Positions 46,623 to 58,916 are shown, numbered from the stretch's first letter. The stretch is DNA of 64,000 nucleotides from Ectobius pallidus (GCA_964059195.1 CAXKWD010000005.1:150069265-150133264), one strand, 5' to 3'. Numbers and translations: made by a program. The notes: generated by a model from the sequence alone, not told the origin.

Positions 46623-47852
46623 TAAAATCAGGTAAACTGATGTAACAAAGTGCCAGTATGTTTTTGTTTAATCAGTTATGACTGCAATTATGATATGCAG
46701 AATAAGTTTTTTTTAAAAATTGATTTCCAAGTTAAGCTCCAGATTTATTCATTAAGCAGGGCTTACGGAAGAAGAAAGGTCTACCATCTCGGCCACCTGG
46801 GTCATTTTAACGGTCTAGTTGGATAAGCGCATGTCAATTAATATGTTTTTTGTCATAGCTACCTGTATTTTAATTTCCAAGGCCTTATAAAATCACAGTA
46901 AAACAATAGGCTATGTTGTCAAGATAAATTATTTCCATTTTTTTTTATAAATTCTTTCGAATACATATATTACCATAAAATAGGCACTAAATTGAGCATT
47001 ACACCGAAACAGGTCAATCGATTTTATCCATTATGAATAGACGTCTTCCCATGGACATTATAAATGTGTATACCAAGTTTCATAAAAATCCGGTAAAGCG
47101 TATTTGAGTTACCGCGTCTTTAAAATATTCACTAAATTGGGTTTTACTCCGGTACCGGTCTACCGATTTGGTCCAATATCAGTATACGTCTTTCCACGTA
47201 CATTATAAATGGGTATACAAAATTTCAGGAAAATCCAATAAAGCATATTTGAGTTATCGCGACTTCTTATATATTAACATAAAAACACTAAATTGGGCAT
47301 TATTCCGGTACTGGCCAACCGATTTGGTCCAATATCAATAAACGTCTTCCCATGGACATTATAAATGCGTATACGAAGTTTCATAAATATCCGATAAAGC
47401 GTATTTGAGTTATTGCGCCTTTAAAGTAGACACTAAATTGGGTTTTACTCCGGTACCGGTCAACAGATTAGGTTCAAATTCAATAGGGCACTTCTCATGG
47501 ACGTCATAAATGGGTATACCAAGTTTCATGGAAATCCGATACAGCGTATTTGAGTGATATATAGAAAGATATATATATAGAAAGGCGCCATAATCTATTA
47601 AAATAGGCACTAAATTGGGCATTACTCCGGTACCGGTGAACCGATTTGGTTCAATATCAATAGGGTTCTTCCCATGGACATTATAAATGTGTTTTCCAAG
47701 TTTCATGAAAATCCGAAAAAGCGTATTTGAGTTATGGTGCGTACAGACACACGGACAGACAGACGGACAGACAGACGGACAGACGGACAGACAGACGGAC
47801 AGACATTTTTTCGTCCACCACACAATCTCATAAAGTACCATACTGGCACTTA
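46623..47852. mobile_element. Repeat family G, copy 4, long, with about five internal modules
   Basis: It starts AATAAAATCAGGTAAACTGA, then AAGTGCCAGTATG, and ends CCATACTGGCACTTAATAA. Modules with CCGGTACCGG lie at about 47147, 47305, 47449 and 47626, with a diverged first one near 47000. A (CAGACGGA)n run lies at 47750-47805. It stands head to tail with copy 3. Minus-strand frames of 101 and 163 codons through both copies are repeat by-products. Confidence 0.8.
46778..46814 (-). mobile_element. Micro-insertion resembling the SINE E head
   Basis: Compared with copy 1, copy 4 has about 36 extra bases here. Their minus strand reads CAGGTGGCCGAGATGGTAG, like the A-box part of SINE family E. 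GGTCT occurs on both sides. Confidence 0.45.
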
Positions 47853-48473
47853 ATAATCTCAATGCTCGACGACAATGGAGTTTGAGGTAAATATATCTCA
47901 TTATTCTGAATGCCCACCAAACGCAAATTGCTAAGTCATTTTTAAATGTATTTTACTAAAAGAATGATCCATAATATAGAGTAGCCCAACAATTTGAGTC
48001 CTAGTACTCAGTAAAATATAGCCTAAGGCTGTTTCTTTACGCTACAAAAAACAGGCAACAAGCGTATCAATGTATTAGGAATCTTTCACGCCCTATATCT
48101 GTTAACACACACTTGGGTTTAAAAGTAAATAATCTTGACTCCATTTACACTCTAAGAGAATCAGGGTTCTTTTCTTATGGCTAATTTTTAACGAAAGAGA
48201 TGGAATACATTGCTGCTATTTTTACGGTTATTGTAAAACAGCATCTAAGTATCGGCCTTTCTACGCAGATTTCCTAATGTAGGATCCGCTTACCTCCATG
48301 TGAGATGATGGGCAATAGGTAAGTTAACGAGTATCCATATTCATTACCTGTAACAATAGAAGAATATATAATATTAGTAACATGTCAGATATATGTTTTA
48401 TGGTGTTAACAATTTTGCGTAGAGGGATAGTCTCTCTACTACTGGTATTACCCTACATGTTTATGCTAATAAC
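47853..48473. other. Unassigned intergenic DNA
   Basis: No supported feature. Confidence 0.5.
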
Positions 48474-48999
48474 TAGGGCAAGGCATTTAATGACCATAAA
48501 ATAGTGAAAAAATGCAAAATAAAAAATGCATTTATGACCTAAAAATAGTGAAAAAATGACCCGAAATCTTAAAATAATGACCAATAAATTTACCATTATT
48601 ACTTATAATTAGTTTTTTCTTAAGTAAAGAATTGCTAAATACAGTTTATGACGATGTTTTATATATGAATTTACAAATTAAACACAGTTATTTTGTCACT
48701 AAAGAAATCAGTAAATTTATACTACAGTACTTGGACACCCTTAGCGAAAAATAAATTATTTCTGAACTGGTATGCCCATCAAATTGCCCCTAGCAAATAT
48801 GTGCCATTTAAAAAGAAAGAAAAAAATATTTATTGCTAAAATGCCGAAAATTACCTAAAATGCCAAAAATGACATAAAATGCTGAAAACTACCTAAAATG
48901 CCGAAAATGACCTAAAAATTGCCAAAAAATGACCTATCACTTGAAAAATGACGAAATATGCCAAACAAAGCAAAATAATACAAAAACAAATTGCCCTTA
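48474..48999. mobile_element. hAT-like MITE with AAAATGACCTAAAATG subterminal repeats
   Basis: The left end TAGGGCAAGGC and right end CAAATTGCCCTTA are approximately inverted. Subterminal rows of AATGACC, AAAATGCCG and ACCTAAAATG occur near both ends (48490-48580 and 48840-48960). I could not find a clean 8-bp TSD, so the copy is probably old. Confidence 0.55.
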
Positions 49000-49440
49000 T
49001 TTAATTAATAATTTAATGATATACATTTATATACATTGGAGCTATCTTTTAACCTTCATATAAAAAAGATGCAAAATAATCAATGCCGTGTCCTACTAAC
49101 AACTAACTTAAGACTTTCACAGCTGAATTTATAAATTGGTATAAGTAATCATTAAGCAAAATCATCAGCGGGCTCCTAGCTTGAAATCAATGTGGAGGAT
49201 TTTAGAAAAATAGACGGTTTCAACCAATAGCAATCTTAACACGTAGACAAAATTCCTCACATTTTACATAAAGCAATACGGTGTTAGTTTTATAGCTCTG
49301 CATTTATACAATTTTTGTGACGCATTTTATAAATCAGTAGCAGTGAAAGAGGTTAAGACGAGTTAAAGGCCCATGTCTCTCTTTAGTAGGCAGGTAAAAC
49401 ATAGCTATAAAAGAGCCGGCTAAACATGAAAAATTTAACT
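49000..49440. other. Unassigned intergenic DNA
   Basis: No supported feature. Confidence 0.5.
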
Positions 49441-49570
49441 CCTTGGAGTTCTGCTATGTAGCCTATTCTGAAAACTCTCATGCCCGTAAATTTGCATTCG
49501 GGAAGTCGATGGTTCAAATCCCCTAGCAGACCACACTGACTGGGTTTTCGTAAAATGTCGGATTTATTCT
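49441..49570 (+). mobile_element. tRNA-derived SINE fragment
   Basis: GCATTCGGGAAGTCGATGG and GGTTCAAATCCCCTAGCAG give a B-box half of a tRNA-like head. ACTGACTGGGTTTTCGTAAA follows as body. It resembles family E in layout but is distinct. Confidence 0.5.
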
Positions 49571-49642
49571 TTACTTTAGAATACATACATACATGGATGT
49601 TTTAATGCACCATATATATATTTACTTTCTCTACCCGTAGCA

Positions 49643-50372
49643 CAGATAGTCAACCCTCGCACTGCGCCAATAAATGCAAGTGGACGGATCTTCTCCCTTA
49701 CAAAATACATAGGAAACCTCGTTACTGTGCCAATTCATTCAATGCCAGTGAATGTAAGACAAGATTTTAACAAAGTATAGTTCTCAGTGACTTTTTTCAG
49801 TTACTTTTGCATAATTCTTTTAAAACTGGCGTGAATATTAGGAAGATTACTTAAGAAACATTCTGTACTGTATTTCCATGAATTGAGTGTTCACCTGCCA
49901 TTAACTATAAATATAGTGTGGTGGAATGAGGAAGCTATGTTAAAAAGTCGGACAGACAGCCAGCGTGAGGGTGGAGCAGATAGAAAGAGCCCTTCATACA
50001 ATGAGGCATTCCAAAATTTAACTTCTTTTAGTCAAGTGTCTATTCAGCTGTTAATCGCTGAAGAGAGCTGTTGTTACACTTCAAGAGGAACGAGAAATTT
50101 GTGAATACAATGAATGATTTCCAAAGTCTAGCTAGCAGGCTATTTCATCACTTTTTTTTATTATTGTTAGTCGGATATTGTGAGCAATATTGTATGTGAG
50201 AGGGAAAAATGGTTATTTTAATTTTTCTTTCATAATACAGTACAGTACATTAATATGACACTGTGTAATGTCATTTTCATTTTAAAAACTAAATTTCGTT
50301 TTAGTGCCACCCTCGCTTTGTGCCACTAAATGTTAGAGAACGGATGGTGGCATTATATCGAGGGTTGACTGT
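49643..50372. mobile_element. pogo/Tigger-like element, degraded
   Basis: The left end carries AGTCAACCCTCGCACTG and the right end the inverted form ATCGAGGGTTGACTGTA. Both have an inner GTGCCA / TGGCAC pair (for example 50303-50352). CAGTCAACCCTCG-type ends inserted next to TA are typical of pogo/Tigger elements. A plus-strand frame at 49883-50104 could be a ruined transposase C-terminus (YNEAFQNLTSF and IAEESCCYT), but that resemblance is weak. Confidence 0.55.
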
Positions 50373-51120
50373 ACTATTGGTACAACTGGAGGAAGTATTG
50401 CGTTCGACCTTGAAATTCGATAATTCGATGTCGAGTTTTCAGCAGAAATATACATTTTGAGTTCCTCCGAATCCAAAAATACAATTTCATAAACATGTCT
50501 GTGTATGTATTCGGCGTTGGGTCTGTGTGTCTGTTTCAACTAATAATCTTATCAAACCAAAATGTTGGCAATACTCTACAGGCATATGTGGACGATATAG
50601 CCATTTGAAGTGGATCAACTAGTAGAATAAGATAATTTGGGAAAAGGAAAAAGGACCTGAAGTTAGCAGAATAAAAGCCGATATATTTCGGCAGAATACA
50701 AGATTTTAATGTTTTATAATATTGACAACTATAGATTTTAGAAACGACAAAGCTATTAAGTTGATAATATAACAGGAATATTTATAAAACCAAATTCGAG
50801 GGAATATATGGAATTGTTTTACACACTATTATACCGAGCGTTTTCACACTTTTGCACTGTATGGAATGCGGCGAACTGAGGCTTAATAATACACATTAAT
50901 CCGACCATACAATTCGTTTCGCATTATTTAATTTCTTTCCACCAACGCTGAGTGACCTTCGCAACTTATGATGAATACGAAATTATATACTAATACACGC
51001 GAAAGAGACAGAGTAACTCTGAAATATTAAATTGAAATAAACCTATCACAATATTTAGTTTCTCTCGTACAAGCATATTCTCCAGATATTATATTCATGA
51101 TACAGCCAATCCGTGTTATA
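50373..51120. other. Unassigned intergenic DNA
   Basis: No supported feature. Confidence 0.5.
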
Positions 51121-51190
51121 TTTATTTATTTATTTAACCTGGCGGAGTTAAGGCCTTAAGGCCTTCTCTACTGCTCAGCCAGGGCAAAAA
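51121..51190 (-). mobile_element. Retroposon family H 3' end
   Basis: On the minus strand GAAGGCCTTAAGGCCTTAAC then CCGCCAGGTTAAATAAATAA matches the copies at 3672 and 13962 and ends with (TAAA)n. Confidence 0.65.
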
Positions 51191-51279
51191 CATGAAATAC
51201 ATAATAATAATAAAAATAAATGAAAAACAAGAAATGATATACCTGAATACAAGAAACGTACATTAAATACAAAGACAAA

Positions 51280-51360
51280 AATTCCCATCGATGTTGAAAA
51301 CATCGATCATCGACATGAAAACACTGATGTTTTGAAAACATCGACCATCGATGCTCAACC
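51280..51360. repeat. CATCGATG-rich cluster
   Basis: Several CATCGATG, ACATCGA and TCGATGTT words in both orientations (CATCGATGTTGAAAACATCG, TTTGAAAACATCGACCATCG) form small inverted repeats. This resembles the subterminal part of a hAT-type element, but no second end is visible. Confidence 0.45.
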
Positions 51361-51909
51361 CTCGTTCGGTTCTTTTTTGATAAATATACTAGTGCCATAT
51401 GCTCGTTGCATATTGTACTGTTGTTTTTATAACAGGGCATTCTGGGTTTATATTTTGACTTTTCTCTAAGTTCATCTTTTGGGAAAGGCCATTTTTGCTG
51501 TTCAGTGTACATCACTTCGCAAGAAATACTACAAAGTTGCTGGTATAACAAAATGTTGTGGCAAAGAAGTGGAAATGTGGTGGCACCAAGGTTAATGCGG
51601 AGAGGATGCAGAAAACGTGTGTCATCCACACACACTGGACATGCATGCTCCAAAACTAATGACACTAATTATGGAATGAGGTCCGAAGGTGCAAACAAAA
51701 AGTTGCCATTTCCATAATATGAGGTACATATTCATTAGAGCAAATTGCACGAGAGTGAGACCCACTTAGTGGCTTCCTGCCCCGGCCTCGAACACACGTT
51801 CGGAGCGAGTGAGGCCAAAGCTTGCTCATGCACACATACACATACAAACATACACGCACATATAGCCTGGTTTGCCAGTTTTAGGGAGGAGGGGTATGAG
51901 GCGAGTTAT
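51361..51909. other. Unassigned intergenic DNA
   Basis: Overlapping frames on both strands (51168-52053) lack recognisable domains. Confidence 0.45.
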
Positions 51910-51917
51910 GTAAAAAT

Positions 51918-52540
51918 TAGGGATGGGTCGATACCAGATTTTCTCGATACTCGATACCGATACATGATTTTTCCTCGATACTCGATACTTCGATACTCGA
52001 TACCGTCAACATTTCCAGTTTCAATAAATAGTTACATTAAAATTAAAAGTTGAAAGAACTGTATAATACCAACTAAATTAAGTGTGCATATTTAATGAGA
52101 CAAAATTTAATGTCATCAGTAGCCTATAATTATTTTTTAAGTCTACTTTAAAACTAAAATAAGTTTTTGAAACAGTCCACATACAAGTTTTTGTTCAAAA
52201 ATTACAATGGGGTTTGGACAGTCAGCTTGCTTGTTGGTTGTTATTGAAATGTTTGACAGGAAACGAAACAATTAAGAATCTCTTCTGTTTGGATTTTAAA
52301 AGTCGAAAGGTCTTTATTTATGACTAGACAAAAGTCACAGAGTGGTTTTCTCCATTTCAAGGAGAAATAGAAGTATTTAATATATTTAGTATACTACTAA
52401 AAGCATAAAGAGATACCGCATTTCCTTAAATTGCATAATTATCAAAGTATCGAGCGAGTTTTCTGAAGTATCGCTCGATGCCGATACCATGCAAGTATCG
52501 AGAGTATCGAGGTATCGAAAATATCGAGGACCCATCCCTA
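51918..52540. mobile_element. hAT MITE, 623 bp, perfect 8-bp TSD
   Basis: GTAAAAAT lies at 51910-51917 and 52541-52548. The terminal inverted repeat is TAGGGATGGGTCGATA on the left, mirrored by TATCGAGGACCCATCCCTA on the right. Both subterminal regions are dense in TATCGAG/CTCGATA words. There is no transposase frame in between. The 8-bp TSD and TAGGGATGGG ends fit the hAT superfamily. Confidence 0.92.
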
Positions 52541-52548
52541 GTAAAAAT

Positions 52549-53640
52549 CAATTTATATACAGAAAGAAAGTAGAATACCTCTTGACATTTTCAGAGTACT
52601 AACTATTTTACAGAGTGGAAGGGTATAACTGGGCACATTTTAACACCTTATTCCTTCGGAATGATGATGATGATGATGATGATGATGGTGATAATGATGA
52701 TGATGGTGATGATGATGATGATAATGAGCAGGGTTAGAATTGTTGGGACCACACATATTTTCGTAAAGGAAATTAGAACTGCTGTGAAAGAAACCACCGT
52801 GCGATACGTTGTCTCTAGTTGAGAATGAAATCAATTTTCTAGTAGCATTTTCCTCTTGTTATGGATTTTTTCTTCACCATGCCCATAATCTCCTTTTCCC
52901 TGTCTTTTGTATTTTTCTGCAGCTTTTTAATAATCTTCTAAAGCGCATTACATCGTTTATAACCTATGGACTTTGAGTTTCACTGCTTTTTTATTATATA
53001 ATTATCTTGGATTCCTTCCAATATCTAAGATCTTAATGAACTTTTAGTGAACTTTTCATCAGCTTGCAGTGAACGTGGGAATAGTGAACCTGTCTGCTTT
53101 CAGCAAAAGCGAGTCATAAGGCACATATGCAACATTTCTCTATGTAAGTGAAAAAGATGTGACTAAAATTGGGTGAAATATGGAAGAATCCCGGAAGAAC
53201 TAATTCCGATATATGACAAAATATTATAATTTGCCACGACCCGGAACTTGGATATTGAACCGGAATTATTTTTACTTACTTCATGCAGAGTTTGATAACA
53301 ATCAAAGTAACATTTCGAACAGTGAAATCACTACTATCTGTTGTCATGTATAATCCTGAAGGTCGATAATGGAATATTTTGCTATTGCATTAAATACCTA
53401 GTCCTCATTAACTGCTTGTTTGTAACATGTTTAGATAATAAGATAAAGTACGTCGGCAAGTTTGACTGATAGAATCTTGTCACATATAGCCTACCTTATA
53501 CAGTTTCACAATGTTTCTATTTCATTTTATTTCGTTGTCCCAGAAAAGAAGATAAGTTATCATGGAATTGCAAATCGCAGAAGATTTTTAATAATACTAT
53601 AATTTAGAACATACACATTAAAATTAATTGTAATACATCA
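52549..53640. other. Unassigned intergenic DNA with a (GAT)n microsatellite
   Basis: GATGATGAT repeats lie at 52662-52727 and give a spurious histidine-rich minus-strand frame. The remainder shows nothing supported. Confidence 0.6.
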
Positions 53641-53645
53641 GCTGC

Positions 53646-53751
53646 GTCGGCTGCGGTGGTCTAGAGGTAGCGTGCCCGCCTTAAAATCCGCAAGTCGCGG
53701 GATCAAACCCAGCCGCAGTCGATGGATTTTTCAGAACGTAAAAATCCTGGG
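53646..53751 (+). mobile_element. SINE family B head, joined to SINE C
   Basis: GTCGGCTGCGGTGGTCTAGA (A-box side) and GCGGGATCAAACCCAGCCG (B box) lead into TTCAGAACGTAAAAATCCTG of the family B body. After CTGGGA at 53751 the sequence changes directly to family C. Confidence 0.8.
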
Positions 53752-53935
53752 ACATAACTTATCTGTCTGTGAGGTAGACCATTAGGGCAATCAGTCATAT
53801 GAGAGAGGTTCCATCTGGCGCTGTGAATTGAACTTCGGCTTAGCTCAGTTGGTAGAGCATTGGCGCGAATAGCCAAGGGCCCTGGGTTCAAGTCCCAGTG
53901 TCGAAGGAACTTTTCTCCTATAATATTCTCACTAA
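53752..53935 (+). mobile_element. SINE family C, good copy
   Basis: It matches 750-925 along its length. The tRNA-like core at 53837-53907 has GGCTTAGCTCAGTTGGTAGA (A box) and CTGGGTTCAAGTCCCAGTG (B box). The core could almost fold as a tRNA, but the family flanks on both sides and the second copy show it is a retroposon. Confidence 0.8.
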
Positions 53936-53987
53936 TAAAGTGGTTAATTAAGTCAAATTATTTCTGCAAATTGTATGATGGAGTCAA

Positions 53988-54394
53988 AGTATTTTTTTTC
54001 TTTTTCGTAGTTTTACCTCTAAATAAGGTCCCTATAAGGGACCTTTGTGCGGCCCGCGCCTTACCGGATCGCGACCTGTCGGGAGAGGAATGAACTATGG
54101 ATCACAACAACACAGACATACTTTTTTGTCCTGACAAGGACATGGAGGGCCTCCCCGGATGAGTGATCAGGCCAATGCCGGGGTCACCTCCGAGACAACA
54201 CGAACACATAGGACGAGACACACCATTCATACACACTCACTCCGAATAAGGCGAGGATGAGATGAACATAATAATGACGGCCGGATGATATCCGGGGACC
54301 ACAAGGGCCTAAAGTTACCCGACATTTGTTTCGCAGGTGAGGGAAAATCCCGGAAAAACCTCACCTAGGCAACTTGTCCCAAACAGGAATCGAA
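53988..54394 (-). mobile_element. SINE family D, 5'-truncated at the B box
   Basis: The body matches 19513-19975 (AGTTTTACCTCTAAATAAGG, ATGGAGGGCCTCCCCGGATG, TCACCTAGGCAACTTGTCCC). It stops in the B box at 54394, so the A-box half is missing. The A-rich tail appears as a T-run at 53988-54005. Confidence 0.85.
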
Positions 54395-57300
54395 AGATAT
54401 TGGGAATAGAAAAAATGTAAAAGACCAAACCTGTAGGAAATTTTATCGGCTTGAATTTTGAATAGAGTAACTTTTCGTATACGATGCACCGTTGGTGAGA
54501 TATAAGTAACAAAAACAATAAAAGGAACCTTCTACGGGCCCCCCTGCCCCCCGCTCACCCCCACCCTCGGGAAATTTTAGTATGTTATTCAGGACAGTCC
54601 CGCCGACAACTCTGCCAAATTTCAAAACTACACGATTTTTTTCTTCTATTTTTCATTCGTTGCCTAGACTACGTTTTTCTGTGCTAACTTTTAAATCGTA
54701 TATGGGAGAAAGTTTGTGCAACTTATTTTGCACCATTTGTATTACTTGGGGAAATGTTATATTGCATGTTCACAGGTACCTAACTCAAGTAAAAAAAAAA
54801 TGTTTTCCTAAGATTTCGCCTGTTGTAACAGGCGCATAGAGCGCGTATTCACAGTGGGTGGCTTATAACTACTCTTCAGAGAATTTGTTCGAAAAGATTT
54901 TTCAAATAAAAGTTTTAGCTCTTAGCATAAGCAACCCTTATGCAAATTTTAAAAAAAATCGTTAGAGCTGTTTTCGAGAAAGTCGCGAAAAACGAAATCT
55001 TCTTCGTGTAAAGTCCCCTTAAAAATAAGAGAAACTTGTCGCTAATCTTCTGGTCATATCTTTAGAAGGTACCTGACCCAATTACAAAATTTTGTTTTCA
55101 TATGATTTTCAATTTTGGAGCTAGCTTATTCACAGACATCCACACAGACAGACACACAGCCATGTTTCCGAAAATAGTATTTTAGTTTTGTCCATAGCCT
55201 GCGTTTTTAGTCGCAACATTCAAAGAAGAGGCTGTAAGGTATTTATAGCATAATTAACGTAAAATTGTGCCTTGCATTTCTGTACAAGGATAATAACTGA
55301 ATACTGACAACTTTACCGTTAATTTTTTTTTAATCAGGCTGGATACTTAGACTTTTATTTGGGCAGAGGTAGTTATGTGACTTTCACAGCAGATATTTTT
55401 TATAATGAAACAATAACAGTCATGTATGTATATTTTTTTCCTTCTTGTGTTTATGTTCTTTTTTCTGTTGTTTTTATGATTCCGTGTGTATCTTACTTCT
55501 GTTTTACAGTTTGTTTTATGCACTATTATGTATTTTTTTTATTTAAAATTTGAAGATTTTTGGAACTCAACTGCACCCGAGCTCTTTAGTTGAAATAACT
55601 TTCGTTAACTTGTAAATTTATTATAATTTGTATTGTATTTTGTATTAGGGGTTTAGTGGTTTTTGTGGCAAATCGGAATATCCACAAACCACTACATCTT
55701 ATGTGAATAGGCCTATGTGGTATTATTATTGTCATAACTGCACAAAAACCCATTATAAATGAAGAAGGATCTTTACATACTTATAAAATGTCGGAAAATA
55801 TATTTGAAATGAAACTTACGGGTTTTCCAAAGCAAAGTTTAAGAAAAGCAGTTGGATTCAATTACAATAAATAGTTAAAGCAATTTTCATTTACCAAGTA
55901 GCCAGAAAAATTAGTCGGCAAGTTTTGTTTTGCATTCTTGAGTATTCAACTTCAACATATTATCTTTTATTCTCCTTTATCTTTTAGATATATCTTAAAA
56001 CTTTTACGGAAAAAATATTATTTATTTTATATCTTATTTTCAGTGGAAAATGTATTTCATATGTAAGGATCCAATATAGTTTGCAAAAGGTACAAATAGA
56101 AGAAAATGAAAGTAAATACCCTTCCTTCCAGGTGTTTTAGAGATAAGTTAGCAACTCAACAAAAGAAAGAAAGAAAAAAAAAAAAAGAATCATAGCCTAC
56201 ACTCTACTTTGGAACATAATTTTAAAAATGTTTGATTACAGTTCATTTATTTTGTCACGTGAACACTCTTACATAACCATTTAGTTGACAATTTTTAAAT
56301 GACATAAAAAAAAGCTTTCTGCGTACACTTAACGATATGTGATATTTGCTCTAATTAATGGCATAGCGCAGTTAATTTGCTTTGTAATGTAGAAATAACA
56401 AGTTGTTTTAGAAAATAATTACTACGTTAACCGATGAGAATCACTTCCTGCTGCAAGGAAGTGTATGAGTAATTACCACATGGGTTGAAATTGTCAGCGC
56501 AGTAACTCTGAAGCTCATCAGCCCCTAATGCCTGGTCATTAGGAGCTCTTCAGCTGTCAGAGAAAGCTTAAGATCCTTCCTACGTCTATAAAAATACAAA
56601 TTCGTACAAATTAATGTACATATATTTTATACAAATAAATGCATTTTTGGTTGGCCCAATTCATAGCAATGAAAATCTGAAAATTAATAATGAGATACAG
56701 GTAAATGCCATCCGTCCAAGTTTTAATTTAATTAATTTTAGTGTTAATGAATCTTTTATGAGACAGACTCAGACTTATAAGTTATGCTTATAATTTTCTG
56801 ATTACAAAGTAATCAGAATCATTAATCAACTACTCTGAGTGAGTGCATTTTCTGCTGTCTCCATGGAGGCACATTTGTTACTTTGTGTCTCAGTATTTAG
56901 ATGTGACGAATAACCTACCCTTCAGAGATTTACAAGAAAAAATTATCTTTAAGAAATTCCAACACAGATGTAAAGATGCAAAACTTAATGTCACTTTTGA
57001 AAAAAACTACAGTTAAAAAATACGTATTAGGTAAATTAGTTGTAAGATTATGAAAGAAAACCGACATATTTTATATCATGTCCTTGGATATAATTCGAAT
57101 GCAGTATAAAATAATTACTGCTTTTAATTTTTGATACGGTTTATCGTTGACTTTTTTCATCTTATGGACACACAGTCATACACTTTCATTTCTTAAGGAA
57201 AACCAATTGTTGGAACCGGATCCCTAAAATTTGATTTCTGGTGAATATTCGACATGGAATATCAGCTTTCTTCCTCTATGATACTACGTCGCAGGTAGGA

Positions 57301-57899
57301 ACACTAAAAATGGTAAGAGCGTGGACCTTATGGTTCAATCATTTGCCATGGAAACCTAACATATAAATATTGATAAATAAATAAATACAAGACTAACAAT
57401 AATCTGTATTCAAACAGCTAATTTATTTTGAAATAATTTAGCTTGAATTAATAAATTAAAAATATATATTTTCTTAAATGAGAGGCTGCCAGACACTACA
57501 ACAGTTTAAGCATAAGTAAAAACATCTTCGTTAGAATCATCGTGACTAGGTGACTTTTTATACCGAATAATTCTAAACAGTAGAAGTTAATATTATTTTT
57601 AATAATTTTTAGAATAATTTTTTAGTTCTATTTAGTAGTTTAGCTTCACAAGACACCAATCTGAATTTCCAGTACAGTATTAATATTTCGTACATTACAA
57701 AGCCTCACTTCCCCCCAAAAAAGAAACATAAAATGTTTACCCTAAGGGTTCCAGGTACTTGACAATCGCAGTTTTCAGACATTTGTTACAAGAAGCCCTA
57801 TCATTTGGATAACAAAATATAGCTTTTGTCGAACCTGAATTTATTGACACCAGGGTCATAGTGCAACCAGAAATATTAGTTCAATTGAAACATACCAAT
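54395..57899. other. Unassigned AT-rich intergenic DNA
   Basis: About 3.5 kb without a supported gene. Small palindromes occur at 54817-54834 (CGCCTGTT, GT, AACAGGCG) and 56524-56543 (CCTAATG, six bases, CATTAGG). A CACAGACAGACACAC stretch near 55140 is low complexity. Confidence 0.5.
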
Positions 57900-57904
57900 G
57901 ATCT

Positions 57905-57972
57905 AATCTGGAATCGAACTAGAGACCTTCCAGTTTATGGCACAATACTTCTACCAACTGCATCTTGGCGTA
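57905..57972 (-). mobile_element. tRNA-derived SINE relic
   Basis: On the minus strand GCCAAGATGCAGTTGGTAGA (A-box region) is followed by CTCTAGTTCGATTCCAGATT (B box). There is no matched family in the window. Confidence 0.55.
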
Positions 57973-58511
57973 TGCCCACAAGGTCTGTATCTAATGTGCA
58001 TAAATAATTATATAGTATTAGGGGCACTGCGAATGGAATAAAGTTTCAATGCACTTAACTCTACAGCAATTAGATGAATATAGGCCGATTACAATGAAAA
58101 TGTCAGTTTCCTGTATGCTTTAACCACTTGAATTCTATAATCAGATGCGGAAATGGAAGAGGTTTCTATTTATTATGACTCATGGTAGTATTTACTTTAC
58201 AATTTCACTCCTGTTTAACAGAATGATAGAATTAACTGTATGACCTTCCGGCATGTAACAATGATCATCTGCATCTACGGTTCTTGGTTGCCCCCATTTT
58301 TTAAGACGAAGGATATCACATGACAACCCATAATCAGGATGCATGTTTCAGATCGCAGGCCTACGGCGGAATTCAGCAGATTGTGCCTTCTATATGTGTA
58401 CAGCAGGGTTAAACTAACCAAGGCGAGCCTACCCACCAGTGGCGTTTCCTCAATCAACTTATCTGTATAGCCAAAAGATCAAATCTAAAAAAATCTCTAG
58501 ATATGTAAAAA
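57973..58511. other. Unassigned intergenic DNA
   Basis: No supported feature. Confidence 0.5.
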
Positions 58512-58826
58512 CTAAATTAAACTCCGTGGCGCTACATCCCTGGAGGGACTTAGCCTACCACCCGACCGCTGCGTCATCTATCACAGGCAGATGGCAGGAT
58601 TGGGGGCATGTAGTCAGCATGCCGACACCCACGGCCGTTAATGGTGGTTTTCATGACCGGAGCCGCTATTTCTCCATCAAATAGCTCCTCAGTTTGAATC
58701 ACGAGGCTGAGTGCACCCCTGCCAGACCTTCCTACTTCAGAAAAGTCCTAGGAGGTACAGAGGATCGAACCCGGGCCGACCGATCTGTAATCAGCGACGC
58801 TAACCACAAGACCACGCCGGCGGACC
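58512..58826 (-). mobile_element. SINE family A, full length
   Basis: The tRNA-like head at about 58759-58826 (minus strand) contains GGCGTGGTCTTGTGGTTAGC (A-box region) and CCCGGGTTCGATCCTC (B box). The body includes AACGGCCGTGGGTGTCGGC and ends at GGCGCCACGGAGTTTAATTT. It is the best-preserved head of the family. I found no clear TSD. Confidence 0.88.
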
Positions 58827-58916
58827 CCTCGAAACGTACTTACTGAAATTTCAAATTTAAAACTTATTTCAAATACACACATATACTGTACACAAACTTA
58901 CAGAAATAAACGTTTA

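Noticed and set aside
46305..47901. Minus-strand frames of 101 and 163 codons with similar sequence
   Set aside because: They are translations of family G repeat modules. The serine/valine/cysteine-rich part comes from the CAGACGGA run.
52640..52834. Histidine-rich frame
   Set aside because: It is produced by the (GAT)n microsatellite read on the minus strand.
53837..53907. Functional tRNA gene
   Set aside because: The core is embedded in family C SINE sequence that is shared with 750-925. The tRNA-like stretches elsewhere are likewise parts of dispersed SINEs with TSDs or degraded arms.
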